Shown one piece after another: positions 49,440-61,362 of a stretch of DNA of 64,000 nucleotides. Position numbers and translations under genes: made by a program. The stretch comes from Rotaria sordida (lineage: Eukaryota > Rotifera > Eurotatoria > Philodinida > Philodinidae). The DNA lies in assembly GCA_905250125.1 (NCBI GenBank), contig CAJNOL010000521.1:64999-128998 (forward strand), in the 5' to 3' direction. The first letter of the stretch is position 1; each line of letters begins with the position of its first letter. The notes under the pieces are model-generated. The model did not search any database. It was not told the origin of the DNA and saw only the letters and a list, made by a program, of their open reading frames with translations.

Positions 49440-51000
49440 AGAAAACAACCTTCTTTTTTTTCCAATCCAGGTCCACATTGTTGGTATATTCGTGCAGAGC
49501 AATAGGTTCGAAGCGAAAAAAATATATTAAATATTTCGTCAAGATTCATACTGATTGCATGCCAATGCTAAGTATATATTGCACAAAGGAAAACAAGTAT
49601 TTTCCTTTTTTTTCTTTTATTTAGGTATACACTGATCAATGATAATGGTAACTTAAAAATTCAAAATACAATGAAAAACAGTCTCCTTTTTACGTTCACA
49701 TTAATAAGATACGAATGATGAGTTAGATACTCAAAAAGAAAAACATATTTCTTCATTCTATTTCCATTCACATTGACGCCACATGAGGAAGGAAATCTAT
49801 TTTTTGAAGAGATAAAAAAATACTTTATATTTTTATCTCGTTCACTACTCGAATCATAGCAATGAAAAGCGCTAGATCTCCATTCGAGAACAAAATCAAC
49901 GAATATTGTTCGTTTTTCTTTGTATGTTCATGTTCATCGCATCTCAATGGTAATTTATATTCTTTTAAAGCAAAAATAAGTATTTTCCTTTTTAATTCAA
50001 CTAATAACTAGACTCTACCACCAGTAAGTTCTAGGTTCAAAACGAAAATACAAAACTAATTTCCTTCTTTTTATGCTCAATATGATAACATCGATGTCAG
50101 TTTATAGATGTCTCAAGTGAAAACAATTATTTTCTTTTTGTTTTTGTTTCCACTCATACCCATATCCTATCAACGGTCCCAGCTGGTTTTAACAAGAAAA
50201 TAAATATTTTTTTTACGTTCATTGTGATGGCGTCTGAGAAGCAATTTATATATGGTGAAGATGTAAACATGTATTTTCCTTTATCTCAATTCATATTGAG
50301 ATCATACCAATGGTAAGTGATACAGTGGAAACATAAAATCAATAAATATTTCTGTTTGTCTTTTTATGATCATCTTCAAGGCACATACATCAATATCAAT
50401 TTCTGCATGTTTTTTACGAAAGCATTTATTATTTTTATCTCGACTCGCATCAAGATCATATAAATGGTAAGTACTACAGTTTAAATAATAAGAAAGTAGC
50501 TGTTGTTCTTTTGCTTTTTATATTAATCCGGGATGGTAGAAAGTACCCATTTGTAAATGTCTCAAACCAAAGCAAGCATTTTCTCTTTTAGGCCAGGTCG
50601 TACTCAGATCACAGCAATGATAAGTGATAGATATGAATCAAATAAATAAATAAATAAATAAATAATTGTTTTCTTTTTTCTTTCTATGATTATCTTGATG
50701 GCTTATCACTGGCAATTTATATATGTGTTAAGTAGAAGTCTATAGTTTGATTTTATTTCAATTCATACGAAGATTTTACCGATGGCAAGTGTTAAATTTC
50801 AAACTAAAAGCACATAAATACTGTACTTCTTTTTATATTCGCCTTAGTCGCACCTTAGTGGTAACTCTTTGTATATTACAAATGAAAACAAGTACTTTCT
50901 TTTCTCATTTCAACTCATGCCCAGATCCTTTTTTTTCTTTTTTCTTTTTATGTTCATCTTGATAGCACCTGAATGGGAATTGATATTTACGTATAATGAA
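49440..51000 (+). repeat. Second tandem array, about 150-bp units with splice-like borders
   Basis: About ten diverged units. Each has a T-rich tract, an ATCTCRAYTCATA-like phrase, ATCATACCAATG or a variant, then GGTAAGTGATA (clearest at 50301-50325 and near 50460). In the second half TTTTTATGTTCATCTTGATG is followed by GGCAATTTATATATG. An AAAT tetranucleotide run occupies about 50641-50664. Non-coding as read. Confidence 0.6.
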
Positions 51001-51149
51001 AGGAAGCGTTTTGTTTAAGTAAGTTGATTCCAAAACTCATTAATGCCTAGTAAAACTAAGTCTTTTAATACCAAGATTGCATGGTTGCAAAAATTGAGCT
51101 TCTTCTTAAGTATAGAAACTGCTGCTATGGATGTACTGAGATTGAAGAT
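51001..51149. other. Short spacer
   Basis: Nothing recognised. Confidence 0.3.
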
Positions 51150-51460
51150 TCCCTAACATACATCGTAATTTTTCTCTATCAAAAACTCCAAGACTACGAG
51201 ACTTTTATCTAGAGAGGTTCAACTTGACTTAATTTATGTGTTCATAGAACTGAACAGGTCGATTATGAAAGTAAAAGATTGAGTCTTGGTCTGTCTCGGT
51301 TAGAACATCGAAAACAAGCGAAATTTTGATCAAGACTCGACTTTTTACTTTCGTAATTGATCTGTTCAGTCATATGCCCACACAAATTCAGTCAAGCTGA
51401 ATAACTCTAGGTAAAAATCTCGTAGAATCTCGGGATGAAAATCGTATGTGAATCTAAACT
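51150..51460. repeat. Imperfect inverted repeat of about 310 bp
   Basis: Arms of about 110-130 bp fold around about 51310. Shared phrases: GAACTGAACAGGTCGATTA versus TAATTGATCTGTTCAGT, and GAGTCTTGGTC versus GATCAAGACTC. It may be a MITE; ends not resolved. Confidence 0.6.
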
Positions 51461-53010
51461 ATCTAATGATGAGAAATCTCACGTAAAAAGCCGCCTACCA
51501 TACTTTGAAATAAATGTATAACAATATCATTCGTCAGACTGACTTCTATCAATTTCGATTTGGTCATACTCATTTTACCAGGAGGGTGGTGTATCTAGAG
51601 AGTTTCTCTAGTGCAACAGCATAAAATGAAGATCTAACATTTAACTTGTAAATTGAATCCGAAATAGTCTATAGATAACGGAGATTTCGACTTGGTTTAG
51701 CATTGTACTAATTCCAGTTGCTTTCAGAATCGTAACTTTTTACGAAGCGATCCGATCTTGAGTTAAAACATTCTGATGAGAAACTCTGGGGATTGTGATA
51801 GGATATCTCTAGCAATATAGATCGTGTGAATTGTCTCAGTATAATAATACCAGGTTGGCATGCTTTTGATTAGACCCAAAAAATGTTCGTCTTAAGCAAT
51901 TCAAATGATTTGCTTTAAAGATTACATAATCGCACAGTTCATCCTTCAATACTTCACTAGTTAATGCCGCGATGAAGCTACCTAGCTTAATATTCTCAAG
52001 ATAGACACGAGTTATCAATATTGATCAACAATTCAAACCTGATTTATGAAAAGCGCAAGATCCCCATACATTGCTCTGAAAATCTGCTTACAGGTGTTAT
52101 ACATATTTAATAATAACAACTTCACATCGACCGGCATCACTGAACAGAAAATCTAAAAATTGTAGAGACTATAGGAGGCACTGATGGTATTGATGTTATA
52201 GGAAGGATTCCTAATGAAGTGCTCCTCATGACGTTCTCCTTGAAACAAATTTTGTGAATCTCTCTCATCCAAGTCATTAACGACACTCAATAAGTGCAAT
52301 AAATTTGTGGAAAACTCAGATAAAGCATAATAGTATCAAAAACTGTTAACATGGAAGACTGTCTTTTCCAACGTATTTGAAAGTTTTGATCGGATTATCG
52401 TTTTGAAAAAAGTAAAAACTTTCTCTAATAATTATAATTTCTAGGAAAACAGTCAAGTGTAATCATAGTTATCTTAGTTATTGTTTTTTTTTCTAATTTA
52501 CACTGCAAGAGTCGTAAAAATTTTCGTACATCGTCTCGTACACTTATTAGCTACATCAGACAAATGTAGACGATGAATTTTCTCTATTTTCCTTTTCCAT
52601 GTTACTTCTGAAAAGAATCGACGCCGTATGCATAATTTAATTGGTGGCAACTCACTTTCGATCAGGTATTCATTTGATATCTTCAATAAACAACTGATTA
52701 TTTAAGCATAATGCGATGATTGAAGTTTACGATAATACTCCTTTGCCTCACTATAGAATTCTATAGTCTTTTTCAGTCGTTTTTGTGCAGAATGAAGGTC
52801 GCCGAGTTGAATGTATACCATGGGTATTTCTTCATCAATCATATAAGATGTTTTCAATATCATTGCAAAGTATTTTTCAACTTGATCTTGTTTTCTCTAC
52901 TTTTCGAAAAGAATTCGACCAAAATAAATGGTCGACGGATAATCTCTCAAGTAGCGTGATTATAAGCCCATGTAATGCTGTAAACGGTACTCTTCCTCAT
53001 CAGTTACCGT
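51461..53010. other. Spacer, nothing supported
   Basis: Only short frames without protein features. Confidence 0.4.
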
Positions 53011-53063
53011 CAGGTGTGGGTGTATGGAAGTGTGTTTCTAATTATACCCACACCTACACCCTT
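53011..53063. repeat. Telomere-like foldback 7
   Basis: The arm CAGGTGTGGGTGTA, a spacer of about 18 bp, then TACCCACACCTACACCCTTG. Confidence 0.65.
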
Positions 53064-53187
53064 GAGTAAGTTGTGATAGAATTTTGCTCGCAAAGCTATA
53101 GATATCAATTACAAAGTCAGGTTCAATATAAAACATCTTTTGTTTCCATCGATTGAAATGATTTGTTAAAACCTGTTTTAAACGCAG

Positions 53188-53239
53188 AGGGTGGGTGTGG
53201 GTGTTCGTGCGGGTCATAATAACATCCACATCCATACGC
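53188..53239. repeat. Telomere-like foldback 8
   Basis: The G arm GAGGGTGGGTGTGGGTG is well preserved; the C arm (ATCCACATCCATACG) is weak. Confidence 0.5.
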
Positions 53240-53428
53240 AAAATACTTCATATCAAAATAACGGAAAATCTTTCTTTAAAAATGAAAAAGTATGATTACG
53301 AAGACGATAAAAAAATGATTGTTTTCATAGCTTTATTTAAGTATTTCGAATACACTTTCCATCTTGATTTAAATAACAAACTTTTATTTTGAAGGATTTT
53401 CAAGAGATGAGGTCCGTATTTTCAATGT

Positions 53429-56400
53429 TTATTTATAAGTGATTAAGTATTTTCCAAAAGCTTGACTGTCATGATAGGTGACATATATGTGAGAACCATC
53501 TGTTGTTGTATCGAAACCCAATGGGCACCTTATCATCGAAGAATTTCCTTGAGTTGTATTCCCAACCAGTACTTGGGCCAAAAACATGCATCGTTCTCCT
53601 TGGAGATTAACAGTCGTGTAGGTATGACTGTAACTGGCTCGTGAAGAAAAATAGACACCCTTACCATATGATGTCCCTAAACGATAGAGAACAGTATTAT
53701 TTTGATGAAGAATGAATCGTTCATATTCATTTCTTTGTTTTTCTCTCTCTTCTGTGTACATATATAGTAAGCTCTACTTGCGCATCGTTCATCAGTCATT
53801 TCTTACTCATTGATTTCTCTCTCTTATTTCCACTATTCCTTTTGGTAAAAATATGAGAGAACTCACAATTAACATCAATATTCTGTTTTAATAGTGGTTG
53901 ATGAAAATAAATGAAAGGTTTCAATACTTAAATGCTATTCGAACAAAAATACATTCTATAACCATTTTTTAAAATAGTCGGTAAATGATCATCCAGACAG
54001 ACAAGGAATCGGGAAAAATGGTGTTTAAGCACCGTGACTTTCAACTATCGTCTTGCATGGTCAAGATTTTTGATCACGATGAATCACAAAAAAAAACTAG
54101 TGTTTATAATCATCTTTATTGAAAAAATTTCACTGTGTGATAGTGCTATCTGATAAATTCTATATTGATTGAAAGGTAAGAATGCCAAAAATAAAAACTA
54201 TCGAAAAACCAAAACTGAGTAATCAATACGTGGCACAGTGGGCAACCAAATGGACATGACCTCAAGTTCTATTTTCTAATGTTTAAATATTTGAATGAAT
54301 GCATCTATGGTTAACCAATCTTACCGTAAAACTAGATTTCCACAAATCAAGTTGAACCCTGACAAAGCTCATTATCAAATAATTTGCTCATAAACCTGTA
54401 ATTATACGGATATCATTTCTATTATCAACTTATGAAAATATTTAGAACTGAAAAACTATCAGAAACGGATGGTTAGCCCATAAATTTCATTATGTGAAGA
54501 AAATATTTCGATAGAACTAGAAATGGAGTAGAAAAAAGAGTTATTACTAAGCCGAAAGTACGTCAAAAAAATTGTCTGGCTCTAGAGGGTGTCCCAGAAA
54601 TAACCTACCAAAAGTTTTTTCGTATATCTTTGCTATTTCATTTAACTTTATCGACAATTTTTTTTAAATTATAGGTGAATATACCGAGTTTTTATTTATC
54701 CGAACGATCTTCCATATCATTGTGTAAAACTATCATCTTGAATCGAGGTATAAAAATTTTGCTTTCTTTGTAAGATGCGAGTAATTCAAATATCGGCTAA
54801 AGATTTTTCTTTGATATTTTCATATGGTAAGATAGAGCTTGTCCAGTTCTACAAGAGTATGTAGATTGAAAAATTTTTAAACCTTTTCTTTGAAGCAGAA
54901 TTTACAGAAAATAACTACAGGAAGTCGAAATAATTAAAGGAAAAAACCCTACATAATGTTTTTCTTGAAATATAAAGAAAGTAAAATTTTCGTATCTTGA
55001 TCCAAGGTGATAGTTTTACACAATTATATGGAAGATCGTTCGGATAAATAAAAACTCGGTGTATTCACCTATAATTAAAAAAAAAATTGTTGATAAAGTT
55101 AAATGAAATAGTAAAGATATACGAAAAAATTTTTTGGTAGGTTATTTCTGGGACGCCCTGTAATGAAGTTCTCCCTGCTTGCTTAGAATAGTTACAATAA
55201 TCCAAAAATTGAATCGCGTTAATACCGATTAGTTTTAGGAAAATACGATATGGTCATTTTTAAGAAAGAAGAAAAGAACTATGAATACCAGTGAGTCAGA
55301 AATGAGAAGAACGGTATCAATACTTAGTCATACATGCAATACAAAAACACAGCAATTGAATATATCATCAACTGCTGATACTTTGACTTTCCATGGTCTC
55401 CCATACGAATGTAGGAATGTGCTGCACGACGTTATATGCACATCACACCGTTTTTTCTTTGATTCTCTCAAAAATTTGTGGAGAAGCTCGCATTGTGTCC
55501 TCAACAACTGGCCAAGATTTTTATGTCCACAGATTTCTAAATTTTTAGGAATTATATGAGACATACTTAACCCTTTGAGTCTGGGACCTTTTTTTAACTA
55601 GAAGTATTTATAATTTCAAATCAATGTTTATCTCTTTGTTAACATAGCTGAATGCAAAATAGACAGGCGAAAGATATAAACATAGATTTTAATATACATA
55701 TTATTCATGAGCCAAAAGTATTCAGCGAAGAACATTCAACACAAACTTCTACCTATTCAATTACAAGAAACATGTTATTATTTTCAAACGTTTTATTTAC
55801 ATGAGTTTTAGTTAGAGAAGTGTATTTTAGCAACTATAGTGCAAGGACATATTTAAATAACAAGTGATAGACTCTGATGAATAAGATTCGATCAATTTAA
55901 AATGATCTAAATAAAAACGGAAAATTCTTGTTTAAACATGATCCATTTCGTAACAACCAAATGAGACCGTTTATAATCAGAACGTACTAAAAACTTATGA
56001 AAAACGCGTTTAAATGTGCTAAACGGGTGAAAACGCTTTTAAAACACTTTTTAACGTTGTAATAACCGTTTTTTGTCTGCCTGGGCAAATGGAAGACAAT
56101 TTCTTTCCTTTACATCAGTTCTTATTGGCTATAAAAATCAACTATAATTAATTTCATGCTTGAGTTTAGAGTTGTATTGTATAAAAGACAAGCAAATGAG
56201 CATTCATTAGTGTCATGGTTAACAAAAGGGAGTCAACCAAGAAATGAGTCACGAGCACTAATAATCAACTAAATATTTTCATAATTAGTGTAGTAGTCTG
56301 ACTAGATGACAGGATGACTGTGAAAAGACGCCCTCATACGAGTGGATTCTCTGTTGAATTCCAAAATTCAAATGGATGCCTACCGTGTATACCAGCATAA

Positions 56401-57822
56401 CTGCGATTGAAACACTCTTTAATAATACTGTTTGCCGCAATTTCAGAGCACCCGTGGAACAACCATGTCTCTGTATCTTTACCCAATCGTTTGTAGAACT
56501 CTTCACGATGAATATTATATTGCCCATACCAACGTTTGTTCCAGATATGTTCAATACGAACAATCTCTGCATAATGTTTTGCTGTCATCGTTGATTGAAA
56601 CCGATTAAGAGCATCAATATATTCTTTAGTCGAAGGAGACACTGGAAGCTTCTTTATTTCAAATGGATTAGAATTTTGAGGGTGGGACATAGCTTTCGGT
56701 TTGGCAGGTACTACAATCGTCGGAGATAAATTGCCAATAGGTGTTGGTGTACTTGTTTTAATTGTCTGTATTTGATTTCGAAACGCATCAAAAACATTCT
56801 GTCGATCTTCTTGAATGATAAAATAAACAGTGAGTTGTAACGAAGATCGATGCTCAAGTTCATAGATAACAGCCGCAATCAATGTTTTAGCAGTAAACTT
56901 GACGTCACAACCCAATAATCCACAGCCAATGGCAGGAAGTGCAATTGAGTAAATGTTATTTGTTCGATCATTGATTGCCATGGTGATCGCTTCAGAAACA
57001 AATTTGCGAAATATCCATTTGTCTGCTGTTTTGGACAAATTTTCGCAGGGAATAAAATAAATACGCCTACATGCTAAGTTTCCGCCGTTAGTTTGTACGG
57101 ACTTTTGTGAACTTTGGGATTTTTCTGTATCATATTGTTGTGAAACCAATGGTCCAGCTTCTTGCAAGACATTTTTCATTAGCGTCACCGACGTTGATGC
57201 AACGATTATTGCATCTACCTATCAAATAAAACCAAGAGTATTATTCACAAATTGACATGAAATACATTGGAAAAAAAATTTAGTAAATGATGAAACATTT
57301 CAGTCCCATGGAGAGATGTCTTTTGAAATCATAAGTTCTGTGTCTCAAGAATTTTCTTTCCACATTGCTGTTACTTTTTTTTGCAGGAGAAGAAATACTG
57401 AAGTGTTTGGAATGATTTGGATTTTGGAAATGGAAATCAAAGATTCAATCGTATCATAAGTACTTGTATGTTAAGTTATCCTAGAGTATACATTTTCAAA
57501 ACAATCTATTACCGTTTGTTTGGTTAGATCTCCTAGACATATACCAATCGTTCCATTGCATACTTTAATACCTAAAAAAAGAAAATTCACAATAGATTCG
57601 CTGTATAGTCATCGGTAGATGTTTTGACAACTACTGTTATTGATCAGCAGTGGTTCTGCACGTAGCTGTGGATTTTTAGCTGGGATCTCATTGAGCACAG
57701 ATAGCCGTGGCAAAACATGTTTGTGAAAAACATCTTTAGAAACATTGCGAAACATACTGTTATTCACACAATTCCGTTTGACCCTATTAACACCGCCAGC
57801 ACCCATGAATTGCCTAATTGGA
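53429..57822 (-). CDS. Macro-domain PARP, mono-ADP-ribosyltransferase type (5' end unresolved)
   Basis: Exons on the minus strand: from at most 57822 to 57635, 57513-57571, 56384-57218 and 53429-53676; phases agree and all borders are GT-AG. The first holds a GAGGVNRVKRNC phrase that may be a KH-like loop. Next comes a macro domain (KVCNGTIGICLGDLTKQTVD ... ALPAIGCGLLGCD), which binds ADP-ribose. The PARP catalytic domain follows (IVRIEHIWNKRWY ... ETWLFHGCSE) and is split inside AGIH/GTSYGKGVYFSSRASYSH by a 2707-bp intron. The triad reads His (LFHG), Tyr (GVYFS) and, at the Glu position of PARP1, Ile (HIYVTYHD); H-Y-I is the pattern of mono-ADP-ribosylating PARPs such as PARP10. The order resembles PARP9/14-like proteins. 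More 5' exons may exist. Confidence 0.85.
54585..55160. mobile_element. mariner-type MITE in the PARP intron
   Basis: Bounded by TA at both sides (54583-54584, 55161-55162). The ends are GAGGGTGTCCCAGAAATAAC and, inverted, CAGGGCGTCCCAGAAATAAC. Arms of about 200 bp pair, including GATCGTTCGGATAAATAAAA. Non-coding, about 576 bp. Different sequence from the MITE at 13080. Confidence 0.85.
55567..55590. mobile_element. Solo piggyBac-like terminal repeat
   Basis: TTAACCCTTTGAGTCTGGGA resembles the inward-read right end of the piggyBac element at 10232 (CCCTTTGAGGACG...GGGA). No matching opposite end was found in the intron. Confidence 0.45.
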
Positions 57823-59490
57823 GTTCAAACATAAATGAACTTCCTACTGCATCACGTAAATTAGAAAATAAGTGAAAAAAAGTAGGCTAGCATTTGCCTT
57901 CAGTAGAAACTTTTAAAAATTCATTGGAATTACAAATTATATTTCAAATAGTGCAGTTATATAACTGTGGCAGAGAGGCAGAAAACAAATCTTTCTGAGT
58001 TATAACTATGATACAGTTCATTACGTAAGCGTAGTTTTTAATGTCTCGTTTTCTTTTACTCGATTCTATAATTCAAAGTTGTCATCATAAATATTCATCC
58101 GACAGAAGCGTTTTTCCTAGCGTTGTATTGTAGATATATGACAATCATGTTTGAACAAGGTAGCACTCATCCAACGGATTGCCTAACCATTTTATCAGTA
58201 AAAACATTGCAATTTTCTCGAGAACCTTTCAATAAAAATACTTTCGACTTCAGTTTATCTATGATATATCCTTACGAGTAAATTTATAGCTTGTTAAAGT
58301 ACGAACACAATTAAGACGCTGTAGTATTTTGTCGCCTCAAAGTTCGATATCGATTCTTCGTTGAGAAATTCATTTCCTCCACATTTTAGTGAAACCCTTC
58401 ATCTTTAATTGCAGAGTTCCCTCCCTAGAGAGTTTTTTCGCTCGGACATATCAGGGAACCTGTAGTCTTCACATGCGAATGTGAGGAGAAGGTATTTAAA
58501 AAGCAATTCTCGATTAAAATGTTCTGTTTCTGACTAAAAACCAATCACTAATCATGAGTAGGAAGCTCTCTACAAAGGTAAACACGTCTTCAAACGCAGT
58601 ATCATATTGCTCTACAAGAGTAAATGCCTACTTTGAGTCGAATATAAATGTAAAAATATCAAAAAAACCCTGAGTACCCATATCCATAGAAGATAACAAG
58701 TCCAAGTTTAATTTATAGTTGACATAAGACTATCCATTGACTATGGCAGAAAGGCAGGGAAAATTATTTAGAGATGGCATGCCAGCATGGATATTAGAAC
58801 ATGCTAACTATTTCATAAGCATTAAGGATTGAGAATAATACTTCAGCATTACTGGCATTAGAGTTAAATAAGGATGTGCTAATAGAATAAGCATTGGCAT
58901 GAAATGATGTCGATATTAATGGTTTTCCATTAGCGTCAACAATTAAAATCCACGCTTCAGGATAAAGGGCCTTAAACTTGATTAATACCAAGATGTTGGC
59001 ATTAAGAATCATTTTGCATTCTAATATATGTTCTTAACTAAGCTTTTAGACGGCTGTCTGGACATGCTGTCTGAAGCATTTGAGGTACCATAGACACCAG
59101 AGATCGACATAACATAACCTCTCTCTTCGAACGACTATTCAATACTAAATTTGATCTCTAACAAAACATGTATCCGATAAGTTTAACTGAAGCAACACAA
59201 TTTTGATTCAATTCTTTAAAAAAAAACAACCATACCTCGATTAAAGAAATGAAACACTGTGGACGAACAGAACAAACCCGATATTTGAAACAACACGTTG
59301 TATATTTTGATAAAAGCACGACAACATGCTTTCAGCAAGCTTTATCAAAAAAAGCCTTATCTATGTAATATTTTATTACCGGTAAAAACATGTCAGTCGA
59401 ACCATTTCAACCAATTTCTTTCCAACTTTGGTGTAATGTGCGGACGTGGCATATGGCGTTGTTATGGGCACTGGTTAGACTGAGGATGGA
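57823..59490. other. Region upstream of the macro-PARP, no gene resolved
   Basis: More 5' PARP exons could lie here but none was convincing. A 72-codon minus-strand frame at 58794-59012 is low in complexity (repeated Asn-Ala) and not recognised. Confidence 0.35.
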
Positions 59491-59495
59491 TTTTC

Positions 59496-59612
59496 AGGGT
59501 GTGAGGATAAAAACCTATCTTGGTGTGGGTGTGGGTGTGAGTATGGGTTTGAAGAAAAACTTCAAACACTCACACTCACATTTCATCCATACCCAAACCA
59601 ACACCCACACCC
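59496..59612. repeat. Telomere-like foldback 9 (large, double)
   Basis: TGGTGTGGGTGTGGGTGTGA, then a tight inner hairpin (TTTGAAG/CTTCAAA), then C-rich arms CACTCACACTCACA and ACACCCACACCCA. A preceding short G arm begins at 59496. Confidence 0.75.
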
Positions 59613-59693
59613 ACTCATAAATAAGATGAAAAATTCTGAGTTGTATTATGAGAATTCATATGATGACTGAATAATGCTGTCATATGAAGAGAG

Positions 59694-59763
59694 TTTGGGT
59701 GTGGACTTGATTTATTTATTTTCCAACATCCACAGGCACATTCACAGCTCACACCCACACCCT
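59694..59763. repeat. Telomere-like foldback 10
   Basis: The arm GTTTGGGTGTGG and, after about 40 bp, CTCACACCCACACCC. Confidence 0.55.
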
Positions 59764-60060
59764 ATTTTTTTAAAATTTTGTTGGTGTCAGCAATCTCTAA
59801 TTGTCACATAAATCAAACTTGAGATGTTACTGATTATTAGCAACAAGTGATAACTTAGAAAACGAGGAAGCTTGAACTGTGGCCTTTCACTTGATCGGTG
59901 GCGGCGGAAAAGTCCCCACTGAAACGTTGTATTCGGCGGTGGTGGATGAAAAATTTATCAGCGACTAACATCTCTGACTGTGGAAAATTATTTTGCTTAC
60001 TTGTAGAAACAATGCCCGTTTAAAATTATCTTCATCGGATCAATCTTTGATAAAAGCACG
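59764..60060. other. Spacer with a possible hAT fragment
   Basis: A GC-richer patch at about 59893-59972 ends AACATCTCTG, like the right end of the hAT element at 40122. No paired end with a target duplication could be shown. Confidence 0.3.
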
Positions 60061-60150
60061 AAAGGGTAAGGGTGTGGGTGTCAGTAGGGGTGGGGTGTGC
60101 AGATTAAGACAAGATGCAAACATACATCTTCACCCACACTCACACCCTGC
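60061..60150. repeat. Telomere-like foldback 11
   Basis: AAGGGTAAGGGTGTGGGTG and, after about 45 bp, TTCACCCACACTCACACCC. Confidence 0.65.
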
Positions 60151-60386
60151 TTGTTCTTTTGTTTGAAGTATTACGGTACATTTTTGTACATTTATTTTTT
60201 AAATAAAAGAAGATAAGATGACTTCACACAAGACAGAAAACACGCTTGAATTTACTAATTACCATGATCTTAGAGCATTTTTTTAGTTAATTCAACGCTA
60301 AAGCTGGCCGAGATCAAGTTAAAATGAAACGTACTAATATATACTAATAGTTTCTCGTATTGCTTATTCTTTCACAAGATCTACCA
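60151..60386. other. Short AT-rich spacer
   Basis: Nothing seen. Confidence 0.3.
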
Positions 60387-61097
60387 CTATCCTGGCTTTT
60401 GCACAGCCACCAATCCTAACAATATTTCATATCCAGCAATTACTGCTACCTTCGACTCTATGTGCATTACAACCTGTTGCAAAGTACTCTTCAACCTACT
60501 CGTTCCTGCATAGCCCAAGGCAATAATAACATATCTGTTCTTCTCAACAAGTTCTCTGACGGTTTCACTGATAGCGATATTCACAATATTTTGTTCAGCA
60601 CCTTCTAAACTAGCAGGAGATATATTTGTTGCTTTAATTCCTCCACATCGATGATTCAGTGCCAAACGATGAATGCTTTTAGCATGCAATGGTTCCCATT
60701 CTTTATTCGTTATCAAAATTCCAACTCGATGTCCTAAGAAAGTTACATGCACAAGACTAATTCCCATTATACCCACCATCGATTTATTGGTATATTCTCG
60801 CAATATTTCAACGAGAGGATGTTCAGTGAAACACGCAACAAGGAAACCATCATATTGTTAAAGAAGAGGAATGAGATTGTGAATACATGCAGCAGCGGAT
60901 ATAACTTCAGTTGTAAACGATGTAATTTCAGAGGATGCAGCTGAGGAAGCAGTGAATTGATCCACTTGACTGGAAGAAAAATTTTCTAAGCCGATGAGAG
61001 TTTTCATTGATGTGGACGTAATCGAGGGTGAGCTATTCGAATTTATCAATAAAATTTTTGTTTGTATATTTGAAGGTGAAGATGACGAGGTAAGCAT
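60387..61097 (-). pseudogene. Asp/Glu (hydantoin) racemase-like gene, disabled
   Basis: A single minus-strand frame of 237 codons, the usual length of the family, starting at 61097. The N-terminus KILLINSNSSPSITS is the typical family start (LLINPNSS). Codon 80 is TAA, one change from CAA; beyond it the same frame continues QYDGFLVACFTEHP with the first catalytic Cys at 89. The second catalytic Cys, expected in LGCAG, is Tyr196 (ALGYAG). Members isomerise amino-acid or hydantoin chiral centres by a two-Cys mechanism; yeast DCG1 is a eukaryotic relative. With a nonsense codon and a lost catalytic residue this copy is very probably dead. Intronless and of microbial/fungal type, so probably acquired horizontally. 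It sits among four telomere-like foldbacks. Confidence 0.85.
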
Positions 61098-61362
61098 TTT
61101 GCACTACGTTTGTATTATAATATTTTTAATTCTATTTACATATGCGCTTTCTATCGCAAAGAGAATTATGTTGATAAGCTTCCTTCTTTTTCATTTTTCT
61201 TCTGATAAAGGTTATTTTTGCTGTTTTTCTACTTCACAAGTGTGGAATTTATTTGCATCAAATGAAAAGATCAGAATATGTGAATAGAAAAGTGAATACA
61301 GATAAACTTACACAACACTCTCGAATTTCAAAGAGAAAGTAGCAAAATGTCGACAGGATGTA
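61098..61362. other. Upstream region of the racemase pseudogene
   Basis: No promoter element stands out; plus-strand open frames here are antisense shadows. Confidence 0.3.

Noticed and set aside
59819..59972. hAT MITE candidate with GAGATGTTA-like ends
   Set aside because: No 8-bp duplication and only about nine matching end bases; kept as a possible fragment only.
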